From NCBI GenBank assembly GCA_965153355.1, contig OZ231128.1, positions 35,464,001 through 35,528,000 on the forward strand: a stretch of DNA of 64,000 nt, given 5' to 3'. The stretch is from Flaccisagitta enflata. Lineage: Eukaryota; Chaetognatha; Sagittoidea; Aphragmophora. Positions 21,983-33,588 of the stretch are shown piece by piece (positions within the stretch are counted from its first letter, which is position 1; every line of letters starts with the position of its first letter). The translations under genes and the position numbers were made by a program. The notes beneath the pieces are model-generated. The model searched no databases. It saw only the letters and a list, made by a program, of their open reading frames with translations, and was not told the DNA's origin.

Positions 21983-22371
21983 TACAGACATAGATTCTTA
22001 TTTTAGAACAAAGGTGAGAAAAAAGAACAACAACTTAGCAACGGTTTGAGCCCCATCTGGCAAATCAAATAACAACGTTGGGCCTCAGAAAAAAATAACC
22101 GGTTGTTACCTGGGCCGAGCGTGACACTGCGGTAAACCTCAATCACGTGGACGTTACAACAACGCCATTTTCCGCCACGTGGCGTAGCGATGCAATTCAT
22201 TGCAATATCGTGTCGGGGACAGTACGGTATGGGACGGGTCTTCAATAATCTGTATTTACTCATCTTTGGTTAGAATTTCATAAAAAGCTAGACAACCTCA
22301 CATTTTTGAGGAGGACATATCACTTGCCAGACTGACGGACAGACAAACAAGGAGATATAAGTAAGGGCAGG

Positions 22372-22375
<4 letters not shown>

Positions 22376-22404
<29 letters not shown>
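22376..22404 (+). repeat. (GA)n microsatellite followed by poly-T-rich tract
   Basis: Short GA array, then about 250 nt of T-rich sequence to 22650. Confidence 0.9.
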
Positions 22405-22409
<5 letters not shown>

Positions 22410-22898
22410 ATTCTACTTCTTTTCCCTCTTTTATTACTTTTATTTCTTTTTTTCTTCATTTTTCCTTCATTTTTTCCTCTTTTTTTTTTTTTTTTTTTAT
22501 TTTCATCGTTTTTTTTTCTTTTTTTCTTTTTTTTTCGTTTTTTTTATTATTCTTCTTTTTTTTTTCTTTTCTTCTCTTTTTCTTTTCTTCTTTTTCTTTT
22601 TCTTTTCTTCTTTTTCTTTTTCTTCTTCTTCTTCCTTCTTCTTCCTCTTCTCAATACCGTTACCGTCACGGCCAAGCAGCCCATTATCGTTTTAGGGCGA
22701 CCCAGCCCTTTTTCCGCAACCGGAACGAACTTCCGGTTTCACGCTCGGGCCAGGTTGTTACTCAGTCAAGAGCGTGTATATGAAATCGACCAAAACCATG
22801 ATTTCTCAGCATGATTGCCCCTGCCCGCCCGCAATCGACAACTAATCGGTCATGTATCCGGTCACATTGTCTCATTTATTTCCGATCTTTCTTTGCAG

Positions 22899-22977
22899 CT
22901 GCGCCAACGCTTGCCCGTCTCCAGGGCGATGCCTTGCGATAGACAATTCAAAGTATCAATGTGAGACATCGTCATAA
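22899..22977 (+). CDS. Candidate terminal exon with EGF-like cysteine spacing
   Basis: After acceptor TCTTTGCAG a frame starting in phase 2 reads C-x3-C-x5-C-x9-C and stops at TAA 22975-22977. The spacing and the Y-x-C ending resemble the last half of an EGF-like repeat, but the exon is only 25 codons and its partner exons are not identified. Confidence 0.3.
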
Positions 22978-22979
22978 GT

Positions 22980-23756
22980 TGGAGGATTTATGAAAATTTA
23001 TTCCAATATTTTCCAATGAAAAACAAGTGTTTTATTGGTGTGATGGCATAACTAACTGTGTATTCAACAATTATGGATCCATCAACCAAGTTCATTAAAA
23101 AATGGACATGTAGTGGTCTTTGGTGGGCTATTTCTTATACACTTTTTTTTTTTAAGAACATCATTTTTTTTCGAAGGCTTAATGTTCTTATTTTCGAGGC
23201 AAAATAAAGCCTTCAATATTCTTAGAGCGTTCTTAATTTGAAATACTATATAAACTATAAGAAACCTTAAAATATACTATCATTTGATTATATTAAATAT
23301 ATTTCTATTGAATACTATTAAAAAGAATGCTAAACATTAATGTCTGGGGATATTTTCTTGGTATTTATGTTAGAAATTAAAAAATTTTATTTTGATTATA
23401 CTAAAATGTTAGCGCTTAGTTAATGTTCTTTAAATGTTACTTTAAGCGGAATTTTTTTCTCAAGATTTGAAGCCTTCGTATGTTCTTAATTTTGGGGCCA
23501 TTCGAAGCCTTGATGTTCTTATAAACTAGATTCTTATAAAAAAAAAAGTGTAGTGATTAGTGATTTGGAAAAGCATGCTCAGTAGGGCAACAAAGAGTGG
23601 CAAGGTAACATATACGATATACAAATGTAGCAAATAGAGCAAATCATCGACATCTAATGGGGCTAAATGTCATAGTATCGAGTGATTTTATGAATCAACA
23701 TGACGCTGAGCCATATAGGAGACGCAATCTATATAGATATACGAAACTGTGCCTTT
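22980..23756. other. AT-rich spacer
   Basis: Low-complexity AT-rich DNA with repeated GTTCTTA motifs. No gene seen. Confidence 0.45.
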
Positions 23757-24178
23757 GGCCAGCGGCCCCAAAGGGGCCAATGACCTTCTCCTTCTTCTCC
23801 TCTGCTTCCTTTTGGACAGCGCCCCCAAAGGGCCAATATCCTGTATGACACAGGGGTGGATCTCCAGATGTCTGTCCGCCTTTCTGTCCATCCTTCGCTT
23901 CAGTCCTTCCATCCTTCCGTCCGTCCATTCCCCTCCCTCTGTACACCATCCGGGCTTCAAATCAAGTCTAAGGCCTTATTTTGGCCCTCCAAGACCTTCA
24001 ATTAGCACTTCCGCATCTCAGTTTGGCCTGTAAGACCCAAAATCTGCTCTCCAGACCTCAAATTTACCCTCCAGACCCCAAATCCGCCTTTATTAACCTC
24101 ATTCAGTCTTCTTACCCCTCAGGACGTTTGGAAATTCACCCCTGTGTCCTACAAGACATTGGCCCTTTCCAGCCGCTG
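23757..24178. mobile_element. Family T element with a doubled left end
   Basis: Left ends at 23757 (GGCCAGCGGCCCCAAAGGGG) and again at 23814 (GGACAGCGCCCCCAAAGGGC, then CCTGTATGACACAGGGG). Right end CCCCTGTGTCCTACAAGACA then TTGGCCC...AGCCGCTGCT at 24178. Interior GGCCT-type minisatellite plus CCGTCC-rich sequence. The two left ends differ in subfamily, suggesting one copy inserted into the other. Confidence 0.8.
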
Positions 24179-24659
24179 CTCTGCTCTCATTCCACTACTT
24201 CATTTGTTCAATCCAAGCAGGGCCTCGGGAATTCTTCGTCTTGTCTGAATCAAATTCAGACTTATTTGTTGTTGTTGCTCTTGCCATAATATGCAAATGA
24301 GCTACTTACATTTTTAGCCAAAGTAGCCTTGTACTCTGTGTTTTTCATTGTTGCTACTCAAATTTACTTTGTGGTAATTAGGGTGGTCGGGAATTTGGTC
24401 AAATTTATATTGATATACTGAGGCCCTTTGCACAAACATGAAAAAAAAAAAGGATTTCTTACAACGCCATGGGCTTACTATGGGGATTTTTTTATTGCCA
24501 TAGGAAGCCCATAGTGTTGCTAACATGGTTTGATCTTCAAATTTAGACCTCTACTTGTAAGAAAACCTACTAATTTGGTACATTTATGCAATAAACTAGA
24601 GTATATCAGTTTTTTAAATTTGACCCTTTTCCCGACCACCCTTCGGTAATTCTCACATG

Positions 24660-24870
24660 ATACTAGCTAGGGGACTTTCTAGTCACCTAGATTGGATGCG
24701 CACTCCCCCCCCACCTCAGGCCATGAGACCCAAATCCCAGCTTCAAGGCCCATATCCCAGCCCAGAGGTCCAAATCCCAGCCTCAAGGCCCAATTCTCTG
24801 GACCAACTGACAGACAAACAGACCGACACGGCAAGTTCTAGAGTTGCATGTCCGCGACTAAAAATCAAAA
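24660..24870 (-). mobile_element. Mixed fragment: minisatellite plus H-family end
   Basis: AAATCCCAGCCTCAAGGCCC units (24725-24800), then GACAGACAAACAGACC and GAGTTGCATGTCCGCGACTA followed by AAAATC, a decayed H hairpin end. Confidence 0.6.
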
Positions 24871-25149
24871 TCCGTTTTTTATCGAAACTTCCCAAGGCCT
24901 ATTGCATTTCTCCAACCAACCGGCGAACGGACCAACACTCCAACATCCTGTTCGCGGTTCACATTGAATACATTCACATAAAAACATAATGGTAGCTGCC
25001 TGGTTGGATTTCAACATTTTATATATCAGACGCTATCTCATCATAGTCTCGTCGGCCTGCCTCTTAGAACCATTTAATCCTATGATCCGTTTAATCCTTT
25101 TATCCTTTACCTGCATCACATCATCGGTTACAATGAAAGTCCCTCACAT

Positions 25150-26350
25150 GCATATCTTCAGCTAGCTGCATTATTTTTTGTAAGAAAAAAAAATCGTTGA
25201 GGGTGGCAAATAATTTCTATGTAAAATTGCATCAGGAATCCATTTTTGATGTTTTTAGGGCCCAACGGGAGGGCCCCTAGAAACGCACCAAAAAAAAACA
25301 GCCAAAAATAGCCTATTTTGGCTATTTTTGTTGAAAATTTTTTGCTTAATGAGACCCCAACCCCCAAATTTTTTTGGTGGTAATACTTCTTGATGTAAGA
25401 GACTGAAAAAAAAATGATCATGATGGTAAGTGATGGTTGGGGTACCTAAAAAGGCCCAAAAAGGGCCTGTAAAACATAGAAATATCACTTTTTTATTCAT
25501 TGCGCGTATAAAAATGCTTGGATTCCTACAAAATTTGAAATGGAACTTCTCATTTTATGCAACAAGCTTCCTGCAAAGTTTTGTGGCCACTTTTGAACAG
25601 CTTCATGTTGAAATTATGCTCCAAAAAACAAAATTCTACAAAAAAAAAACCCCAATTTTTGAGTATTCTTACATGAAAACACTATTTCAAGGTCCCTGAA
25701 TCCAATTTTTTTTTTTGAAAATGGTTAGTCATGCATCTTGAGAGATCCCAGAAAAAATTTCAGCAGATATTTCCAAAAAATGGCCGAGTTAATACGGTTC
25801 AAAATGACCTGGTAAATGAAAAAAAAAATACAATTTTGTAACTTCAAGGCTGTAGAACTGAAAAATTATACTAAAAGTACCTGGAAAATAGACAAATTAA
25901 AAAGAAAATGCATGGGGAATTCATTACTGGTGGTTTGGGGGCTCTACAAGGGGGCCCCTGGAAACACACCCCAAAAAAAAGCTAAAAATGGCCTATTTTG
26001 GCTATTTTTTGAAAAATTTTCTTGTTTAAAGAGACCCAATCCTTCCAAATTTCTTGATGTAAGAGACTGATGGAAAGAGAATCATGATGGTAGATGATGG
26101 TTGGGGTACCTAAAAAGGCCTGAAAGGGGCCCGTAAAACATAAAGATATCATTTTTTTATTCACGCGTCCAAAAATGCTTGGATTCCAAAAAAATTTGAA
26201 ATGGAGATTCTCATTTTATGTAAAAAGCTTCCTAAAAAATTTTGAACAGATTCATGGTAAAATTATGCTCAAAAAAACAAAATTCCCCCCAAAATAAGCC
26301 AATTTTTTCTCACATGTAGACACTATTTCAAGGTCATGGAATCCAATTTT
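25150..26350 (+). repeat. Family D repeat units, left half of a giant inverted array
   Basis: Two related units run in one direction. Diagnostic blocks are GGGCCCCTAGAAACGCACCA, AAAATAGCCTATTTTGGC, TTCTTGATGTAAGAGACTGA, CATGATGGTAAGTGATGG and GTAAAACATAGAAATATCAC. The same blocks occur reverse-complemented at 28.2-30.7 kb. No coding capacity seen. Confidence 0.85.
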
Positions 26351-26570
26351 TTGTTGCGTGCACGCGACTCTACAACCCGCTTTGTCCGTCCCTCTGTCCG
26401 TCCGTCAGTCCGTTGGTCAAACATTATTCTTTTTATTACTTTTAGTTATTCTTAGTCATTTTAGGTCATTTTTAGTCATTCTAAGTCATTCTAAGTTATC
26501 GTAAGTCATTGTAAGTCATTTTGAGTCATTTTACATTATATTAAGTCGCTTATGTTCTTTGAAGGATAGA
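26350..26570 (+). mobile_element. H-family element, C subtype, with AAGTCATT minisatellite start
   Basis: GTTGCGTGCACGCGACTCTA hairpin, CAACCCGCTTTGTCCGTCC, then a degenerate 10-bp repeat of the form TTAGTCATTT. The distal end is missing. Confidence 0.7.
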
Positions 26571-26860
26571 ATGAGAAAATTTTTTTCAATAAAAAGTATG
26601 ATTAAAGAATGTTGAAAGTATGGAGTACATACACATGGAAAAAAGAATAAAAGCATGTCCTATAATTGCAATATTTTATACTCTTTTTATTATTTATCTG
26701 AAAGAAATGATTTTATACTGCAGACGTTTTACTTTTTTCAATGATTGTTTTTTAGGATAGGGGACTGCTGACCGCTAAGACATAAGTTATATAAAAAAAA
26801 AGGCCAGATACATAGCTACCCAAGTCGTGCGCGGATGGGCTGAGGCAATGATAAAAAGGA

Positions 26861-27080
26861 GCTTTGTCTTTTTGTTTGTCTGTCTGTTGCTACGTCAATC
26901 TGTCAGTCCATCCATCTGTCTATTGATCTGCCGGGAATGTTTGAGTCTATAAGTGGAAAAACAACCATTTTACATCCTTTTTTTTTGTGATTGGGTGTGG
27001 GGGAAATTTGGATGTAGATGGGAGTTGACTCCTCTGCCCACTCATCTGCAATGATATTGTGACCCCGGGTCACTCATTGC
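26861..27080 (+). mobile_element. H-family element, B subtype
   Basis: GGAGCTTTGTCTTTTTGTTT, GTCTGT-rich, CTCCTCTGCCCACTCATCTG, then terminal TTGTGACCCCGGGTCAC. Confidence 0.7.
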
Positions 27081-27140
27081 AGGACAAGTTATTTAAAAAA
27101 AAATTTATATGACAAGGAAGCAGTGATAAAGAGCAACCAA

Positions 27141-27756
27141 CACTGCTGTCTCACATAAGGTTTGAGACAAGAATGATATTACTATACGGTTTTTTGCATT
27201 TTTGTAGAGTTTATGAGTATACAAACCAAGTGCTATCAAGTAGAAAATCTTTCCCAAGGTGCTTTTTAAAAAAAATGAAAAATTCAACATTTTTAACTTC
27301 ATTTTGCATAGACTATTTTTCAGATTGGTTTGACCTATCTATTGATAGCATAATGATAATCCTGATGAAACTCCCTTTCATTTGATAGGTCGCACTATAT
27401 AGTTTTCACAAAAAACAAAATTTTCATTTTTAAAGCCACCGTTACAAAATTACAACGGTGGCCTAAAATCTGAATTTTTCATTTCTTATGAAAACCATAC
27501 AGTGCGACCTATCAAATGAATTGGAATTTTATCAGGATTAACATTATGCTGTCAAAAAATAGATCAAATCAACCTAAAAAATTTTCTTTTATAAATAATG
27601 CTAAAAATCTAGAATTTTTCATTTTTTTCAAAAAGCGCCTCAGGAAAGATTTTCTACTTGATGGTTCTCAGTTTCTATACTCATGAACTCTGCAAAAATG
27701 CAAAAAACCGCATAGTAATATCATTCTTGTCTCAAACCTTATGTGAGACAGTAGTG
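27141..27756. mobile_element. Palindromic MITE family P, copy 1 (616 bp)
   Basis: Ends CACTGCTGTCTCACATAAGG and CCTTATGTGAGACAGTAGTG. Long imperfect arms meet at a central hairpin in which GATAGGTCGCACTATA pairs with ACAGTGCGACCTATC and GCCACCGTT pairs with AACGGTGGC. A second copy is at 44124. The flanks show CCAA on both sides, a possible short target duplication. Confidence 0.88.
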
Positions 27757-28001
27757 CCAAATGATCGACTGGATGGACGAACAGGTTAAGGGAACAAATA
27801 ATTGATGGACTGACGGATGGAAAGACGAAGTTATACAGTTGGGTGCACTTCACTATCAACTTCCCGTTTTCAACGTTTTAGGCGAGTCGTCTTTTCATCA
27901 ACCAACAATAAACGACAGAAACAGATTTATTGCCAAGACTTTTGTTTCGAGTCGAATTTTCTTTTTACGTATCACCAGTCTCCTACTCCCCACTACCTCC
28001 C

Positions 28002-28105
<104 letters not shown>

Positions 28106-28325
28106 TGTCACTCACTGCCCTCTTTCCATTTTTATCCCTCCCCCTGTTGTGAGATTCTTTTGTGTCTGTATAGTTGTAACCCACTATATCAGACCCAAGA
28201 GTAATGGTTTTAGGTGCCCTTTTTGGGCCCTCTCAGGTATCCCAAACATCACCTACTATCATGATTCTTTCTTTTTCAGTCTCTTTAGGTATTACCACTT
28301 AAAGATTTTTAAAGTTCAGATCTTA

Positions 28326-28582
28326 GGGGGTGTTTCTAGTCAGAGACAATCGCGTTTTGAATGGGCCACTCGGTCGCTCGCTACGTTCAATCCTTCGCAC
28401 CACTCACTCGCTCTGCAGCGCTCTGCTTCGCTACACTCGCTTTGCTTGTTTGCTCCATTCACAGGCTCGCTCACTTGCTTCGCTCACTCCCTCGTGCGAC
28501 AGTGGAAATTCTTGAGTGTGTGTTCCCGCTGTTATCGCATTTCGCAAGTTCATACGTGTTTTTCATTTTCACTAGAAACACG
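28326..28582. mobile_element. Small insertion with 14-bp inverted ends and TCGCT-rich core
   Basis: Left GGGTGTTTCTAGTCAG and right TTCACTAGAAACACGCCC. The 230-bp core is GC-rich with many CTCGCT / ACTCGCT words, unlike the surrounding AT-rich family D sequence. Confidence 0.55.
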
Positions 28583-29855
28583 CCCTTATTAGGAAAAATT
28601 TAAAAAAAAAATAGCCAAAATGCGCAATTTTAGCCTCTTTTTTGGGTGCGTTTCTAGGGGCCCCCTTGCCCCCAAATCATCAGTAATGGATTTCCCATGC
28701 ATTTTTAGATAAATTTTACTATTTCCCCAGGTACTTTTAGTTTAATCTTTCATTCTTACAGCCTTGAAAATACTTGTTTATTTTTCATTTACCAGGACAT
28801 TTTTAACTGGAATGACTAAGTCATTTTTTTGAAACATCTGCTGATATTTTTTCTGGGGCCTCTTTATATACATGAGTAACCATTTACGGAAAAAAAAGAT
28901 TCAATTACCTTGAAATAGTGTCTACATGTGAGAAAACTCAAAAATTGGCTTATTTTGGGGCGAATTTTGTTTGAGCATAATTTTACCATGAAGCTGTTCA
29001 AAAGTGGCCAAAAAATTTTGCAGGAAGCTATTTACATGAAATGAGAATTTCCATTTCAAATTTTAGGAATCCAAGCATTTTGGATGCGCAGTGAATAAAA
29101 ATGATATCTTTATGTTTCTGGCCTTTTTGGCCTTTTGATTACCTAACCATCACCTACCATCATGATTCTCTTTCCATCAGTCTCTTACATCAAGAAGTAT
29201 AGCCCAAAAAAATTTGGAAGGATTGGGTCTCTTTAAACAAGAAATTTTTACAAAAAATAGCCAAAATAGGTCATTTTTAGCTTTTTGGGGGTGTTTCAGG
29301 CCCCTTGTAAGAGCCCCAAACCACCATGTGGATTCCCATTTTTCTTTTTAATTTTCAGGTACTTTTTATAATTTTTCAGTTCTACAGCCTTGAAGTTACA
29401 AAATTGTGTTTTTTTTCATTTACCAGGTCATTTTGAACCGTATTAACTCGGCCATTTTTTGGAAATATCTGCTGAATTTTTTTCTGGGATCTCCCAAGAT
29501 GCATGACTAACCATTTTCAAAAAAAATAATTGGATTCAGGGACCTTGAAATAGTGTTTTCATGTAAGAAAACTCAAAAATGGTTTTTTTTTTGGGTCGAA
29601 TTTTGGTTTTTTTAGCATAATATCAACATGAAGCTGTTCAAAAGTGGCCACAAAACTTTGCAGGAAGCTTGTTGCATAAAATGAGAAGTTCCATTTCAAA
29701 TTTTGTAGGAATCCAAGCATTTTTAGACGCGCAAGGGAAAAAAAAAGTGATATTTCTATGTTTTACGGGCCCTTTTTGGGCCTTTTTAGGTACCCCAACT
29801 ATCACTTACCATCATGATCATTTTTTTTTTCAGTCTCTTACATCAAGAAGTATTA

Positions 29856-30457
29856 CAGTGTGAACATTGTCAAATGCAAAAAAGTATTAAGCTTTTACTC
29901 CTAGATGCATCATCTCTATGACTTGTAATTAATTCACTTTTAAAGTACTATGTTTGACATTTTTTGTATCAAAATTTCATAGGTCTGAGTTGAATAGTTT
30001 GTCCACAACATCAAATTGAAGTAAAAGAGGCATTTCAGTAAAAGGTCATTTTCAGCACAAATTTTTCTTGTTCAATCATGGAAGTTTTTCTTCCATATGT
30101 TCTCATTTGAAGATGGCTTGAGCCATAGTTGCCAGATTGCTCGCAAATAATTATAAGTCAAATCATCTTCTTTTAAAGACCACTCTGGTTCAAGCCATCC
30201 TCAAAAAAGAGCAAATTAAAGAAAAACTTCCCTGATTTGAAAAGAAGAATTTGAGCTGAAAATAAACCTCTTCTAGAAATGCCTCTTTTACTTCAATTTA
30301 ATGTTGTGGACTAACTATTCAGCTCAGAAAAAATGAAATTTTGATACAAAAAACGTCAGATACAGTACTTTAAGAGAAAAAAAATTCAAAATTATGAAGA
30401 TGATGCATATGGCCATAAAAGCTTAATACTTTTTTGCATTTGAGCGTGTTCACCCTG
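29856..30457. mobile_element. 602-bp palindromic MITE inserted at TA
   Basis: Begins CAGTGTGAACATTG and ends GTGTTCACCCTG, flanked by TA on each side. It interrupts a family D unit exactly: the uninterrupted site GTATTACCACC is present in the inverted copy near 25370-25385. The interior is a long imperfect palindrome (AAAAGTATTAAGCTTTTA and its complement near the ends). TA duplication and CAGTG ends indicate Tc1/mariner mobilisation. Confidence 0.9.
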
Positions 30458-30705
30458 TACCACCAAAAAAATTTGGGGGTTGGGGTCTCATTAAGCAAAA
30501 AATTATCAACAAAAATAGCCAAAATAGGCTATTTTTGGCTGGTTTTTTTTTTTGGTGCGTTTCTAGGGGCCCCCTCGTAGGGCCCTAAAAACATCAAAAA
30601 TGGATTCCTGATGCAATTTTACATAGAAATCACTTTTTTTTTGCCACCCTCAACGATTTTTTTTTTTACATGCTAGCTGAAGATATGCATGTGAGGGAAG
30701 TGACG

Positions 30706-30919
30706 TGAAAGTGACGCCGGGTTACAATAACGTTGCTGACGGGTGGGCAGGGGCATACAACCTCAATCTGTACCCTCCCCCAATTCATGCTCACTTTCAC
30801 ACACAAACAACTGCAGCATGAAAAATGCTGATTTTTGCACTTTTTGGCTTGATCACTACGTACGGATGGACGGACAAAGCATCCTATAGAATAGTGCACG
30901 CATGCGTGTCCGTAACTTA
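30706..30919 (-). mobile_element. H-family element, B subtype
   Basis: GTGACGCCGGGTTAC end, CGGGTGGGCAGGGGCATACA, then GGACAAAGCATCCTATAGAA and a decayed hairpin GTGCACGCATGCGTGTCCGT. Confidence 0.75.
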
Positions 30920-31127
30920 AGACATGATTTTTGGCAAAATTAAGAACTTGGGCCTTATTCATAATGATGATTTATGATCTAATGATGTAAGGCGGAACTT
31001 GTTACAAATTTTTTCTATGCTAAATGGGAAAACCTAGATAGTGCAGGAACTAAAATGAGGAACTAAAATGAGTACGTAATTTGTTTTAGCTGAGGTGAAA
31101 GTTGATTTGAACTAGCAAAATCTTGTA

Positions 31128-31348
31128 TTGTTCGCGGACTCGTGACTCTATGAGGCTTTGTCTGCCGTTGCTCCATCCGTCTATTGGTCCTTGAATTCGT
31201 TGGTTCGTAATATTCGAGTAGATGAGTTTGTGTGGGATATTTATGTGTGTGTATGTGTGGGTACTGTTTGTGTGTGTTTGGAGGGTTATTGTACGTCCCT
31301 GCCCAGTGCCTACACGTCCACGACTTAATCGTTACCCCGGGTTACTAA
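31128..31348 (+). mobile_element. H-family element, B subtype, diverged
   Basis: TTCGCGGACTCGTGACTCTA hairpin remnant, TGAGGCTTTGTCTGCC, TCCCTGCCCAGTGCC, terminal GTTACCCCGGGTTAC. Confidence 0.65.
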
Positions 31349-31710
31349 TGTCAATCGTTAACGGTAATGCATGACAAATCACCTGCCTTTCTCGACGTCA
31401 TGGATTGAACTTTTCTATAATTAGATAAGTTGAATGTAATTACTAAAATACGAATGGAAGTAAAACCTTTTTCATGCATGAAATTTTTTTTTTAAATTTT
31501 CATGAGTAACCTTTCGAGCAAGGTCAACAAACCAAATCCCTTCTAATTGGGCACAGTGAACCAGGATATTTAAAATTTCTTTTTTCAAAGGTAGGGTCTA
31601 TAACTAGTTAACTACACTTTTTTTTAATTGCTACCACAGATGAAACGGACACAGAAATCTGTATCGCATCTTGGCGGAATTCATAAGCCGCCGCTTTTCT
31701 TTACTTCGTT

Positions 31711-31923
31711 TTTAGTTGCGGACACGCAACTCTATAAGAGGCTTTGTCCATCCGTTGGTCCGTCCGTGGACACAAGTAGAAAAGTGGGAAAACGAGCGTT
31801 TTAGAAGCTTTTTGTGTATGTGTCTGTGTTGGAAGGGTGTTGGGCGGGAGGTTGGGTGTGGATGGGGGTGGGCTGTCCCTGCCCAACCGTCCGCAACAAT
31901 ATTTTGACCCCGCGTCACTTGTT
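31711..31923 (+). mobile_element. H-family element, B subtype, reference copy
   Basis: Perfect terminal hairpin AGTTGCG-GACA-CGCAACT (31714-31731), CTATAAGAGGCTTTGTCC, GTCC words, GT-rich middle, internal CCCAACCGTCCGCAAC and the far terminus TTTGACCCCGCGTCAC plus TTGTT. The internal GTCCGCAAC is the reverse complement of the left arm plus loop GTTGCGGAC. Confidence 0.88.
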
Positions 31924-32236
31924 GTCATCTAAACAATAAGTTATGCTCAATTGTAAGGAAACTATATGTTTAGATATTGAAGACTTGTGAAAAATCAAGG
32001 AAGGCAGTTGTTGTCTTGTTCTTCCTTCTATTTGAAATTGTTTTCGCCTTTCCACTTAAAAGTTAAAAAAAAAGATTCAAAAGATTACTTTTTTCTGAAA
32101 TCAGTGAAATACACAGGGTAATACCCCTTTCTAAGCTGTCCCAGCGGCATTCATTTTTAACACACGATCTTATTCTCTGAAGAAAATGAGAATACAGTTT
32201 TTTACACAATACTGAGAATATGTTTTTCTTTACAAA

Positions 32237-32402
32237 ACAAGGCTGGATACACGGCTACCGAAGTCGCGTGCGGGTGGGCAGGGGCCATATTGGAGATCAC
32301 TAGACCATTTTGGAAGAAGCAGTGGGATAAAAAAAAAGATCTTGAAAAAAAAAGTAAAACGTGACCAACCGATCGACTGACCAACCAACCAACCAACCGA
32401 CG
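32237..32402 (-). mobile_element. H-family element, C subtype, lacking the hairpin end
   Basis: ACAAGGCTGGATACACGGCT, AGTCGCGTGCGGGTGGGCAG, then AACC repeats and GACGG, where it stops. Confidence 0.75.
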
Positions 32403-32675
32403 GAAAATAAGTGAAGTTCTATCATTTTACAACCCTTGACATAGTTCCAGAGTTGGAAACTTTTGTAGAAGACAAGTCATTAGCCTCAGAGCACAGAATA
32501 AACCCTAAAGTGTAGTTTAAAGACTTCTGGAAAAAATGGCGCAATTATGTTTAAGCTTTAATCTTATATTTGCCAATAAATTTAAAAATATTGGAAAATT
32601 TAATGTTTCATAAAAAGACCAACACTTGAAATAAACACCCACTTGCTTGTAGAGATGTTCTATGGATTTTTTGTC

Positions 32676-32858
32676 AGGCCAGATACACGGCTACCCCAGT
32701 CGCGTGCAGGTGGGCATGACAGGAGCCCTATTTGAGGTCACATGATTGTTTGGGCAGGAGCAGTGAGGCCAAAGACCGCAAAGGCTAAAAAAAGTAAAGT
32801 GTGACGGATGGACGGACGGACCGACAAAGCGGGGTGTAAAGTCGCGTAGCGACTAAAA
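32676..32858 (-). mobile_element. H-family element, C subtype
   Basis: GGCCAGATACACGGCTACCC, AGTCGCGTGCAGGTGGGC, GGACGGACGGACC, GCGGGGTGTAAAGTCGCGTA and GCGACTAAAAAA. The hairpin is shortened to GTCGC-GTA-GCGAC. Confidence 0.85.
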
Positions 32859-33065
32859 AAATTATCAAGGACCTAATTTATTTTGTAGCAGCACTCCTTC
32901 AGCTTCATATTCAGAGCAGAAGATTTTGGTTATCGCAGTTATCTTTCAAGCTCTAGATAATGTTTTACAATTATGGAATGCTTCTATTGCACATCGATGT
33001 CATTGATGGCTTAAGGAATTTATTTTGCTGCCATTTTAGTAGCATTCGTCTTATTCTTCAAATAA

Positions 33066-33588
33066 TAAGGCCAACTCCTAGAAGTCGCTTACGAGACTTA
33101 CAAAATTACTTGATTACATAACTACACAACTGAAATAACTCATTGAATTTAATTGACAAAAGATGACTTAAAATGATTTAAAATGACCTAAATTTACTTA
33201 AATTGACTTAAATTGACCTAAAACGACTGAAATAACTCAAGTGACTAATATGACTTAATTGACTCAAAAGGACTTTGTATGACTTAAATTGACCTAGAAT
33301 GACTTAAACTGAATTTAATTGACCTAAATTGACTTAGATTGACCTAAAATCACTTAAATGAAAAAATAAATAAATGAATAAATAGATAGGTAAATAGATG
33401 AATAAATAAAACGACTCAAATGACTTAAAATAACCTAAAATGACTTAAAATGATCTTATTTGACTTTAATGGACATAATTGACTTAAAATGAATTAGTAG
33501 GAATAAAACAAATAATAAAGATAAAATGTGACCGACCGACCAATGGACAGACTAAGCGGGGTGTAGAGTCGCGTAGCACGCGACTGAA
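33066..33588 (-). mobile_element. H-family element, C subtype, expanded by a GACTTAAAAT minisatellite
   Basis: Starts AAGGCCAACTCCTAGAAGTC, then about 330 nt of degenerate 10-bp units (GACTTAAAAT, GACCTAAAT) with an AATAAATAGATA interlude, ending GCGGGGTGTAGAGTCGCGTA and GCACGCGACTGAAAAT. Confidence 0.78.

Larger units (their letters stand above)
28200..30690 (-). repeat. Family D repeat units, right half of the giant inverted array
   Basis: About three units in the opposite direction to 25150-26350 (blocks near 28200-28330, 28610-29330, 29400-29855 and 30457-30690), interrupted by insertions at 28326 and 29856. It ends with GCTAGCTGAAGATATGCATG, the reverse complement of the start of the left half near 25150. 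Confidence 0.85.

Noticed and set aside
22003-22263. 86-codon minus-strand ORF with several Cys
   Set aside because: No splice or domain support, and part of the region forms an imperfect inverted repeat (GGGCCGAGCGTGAC near 22113 against CACGCTCGGGCC near 22741), so I treat it as repeat DNA.
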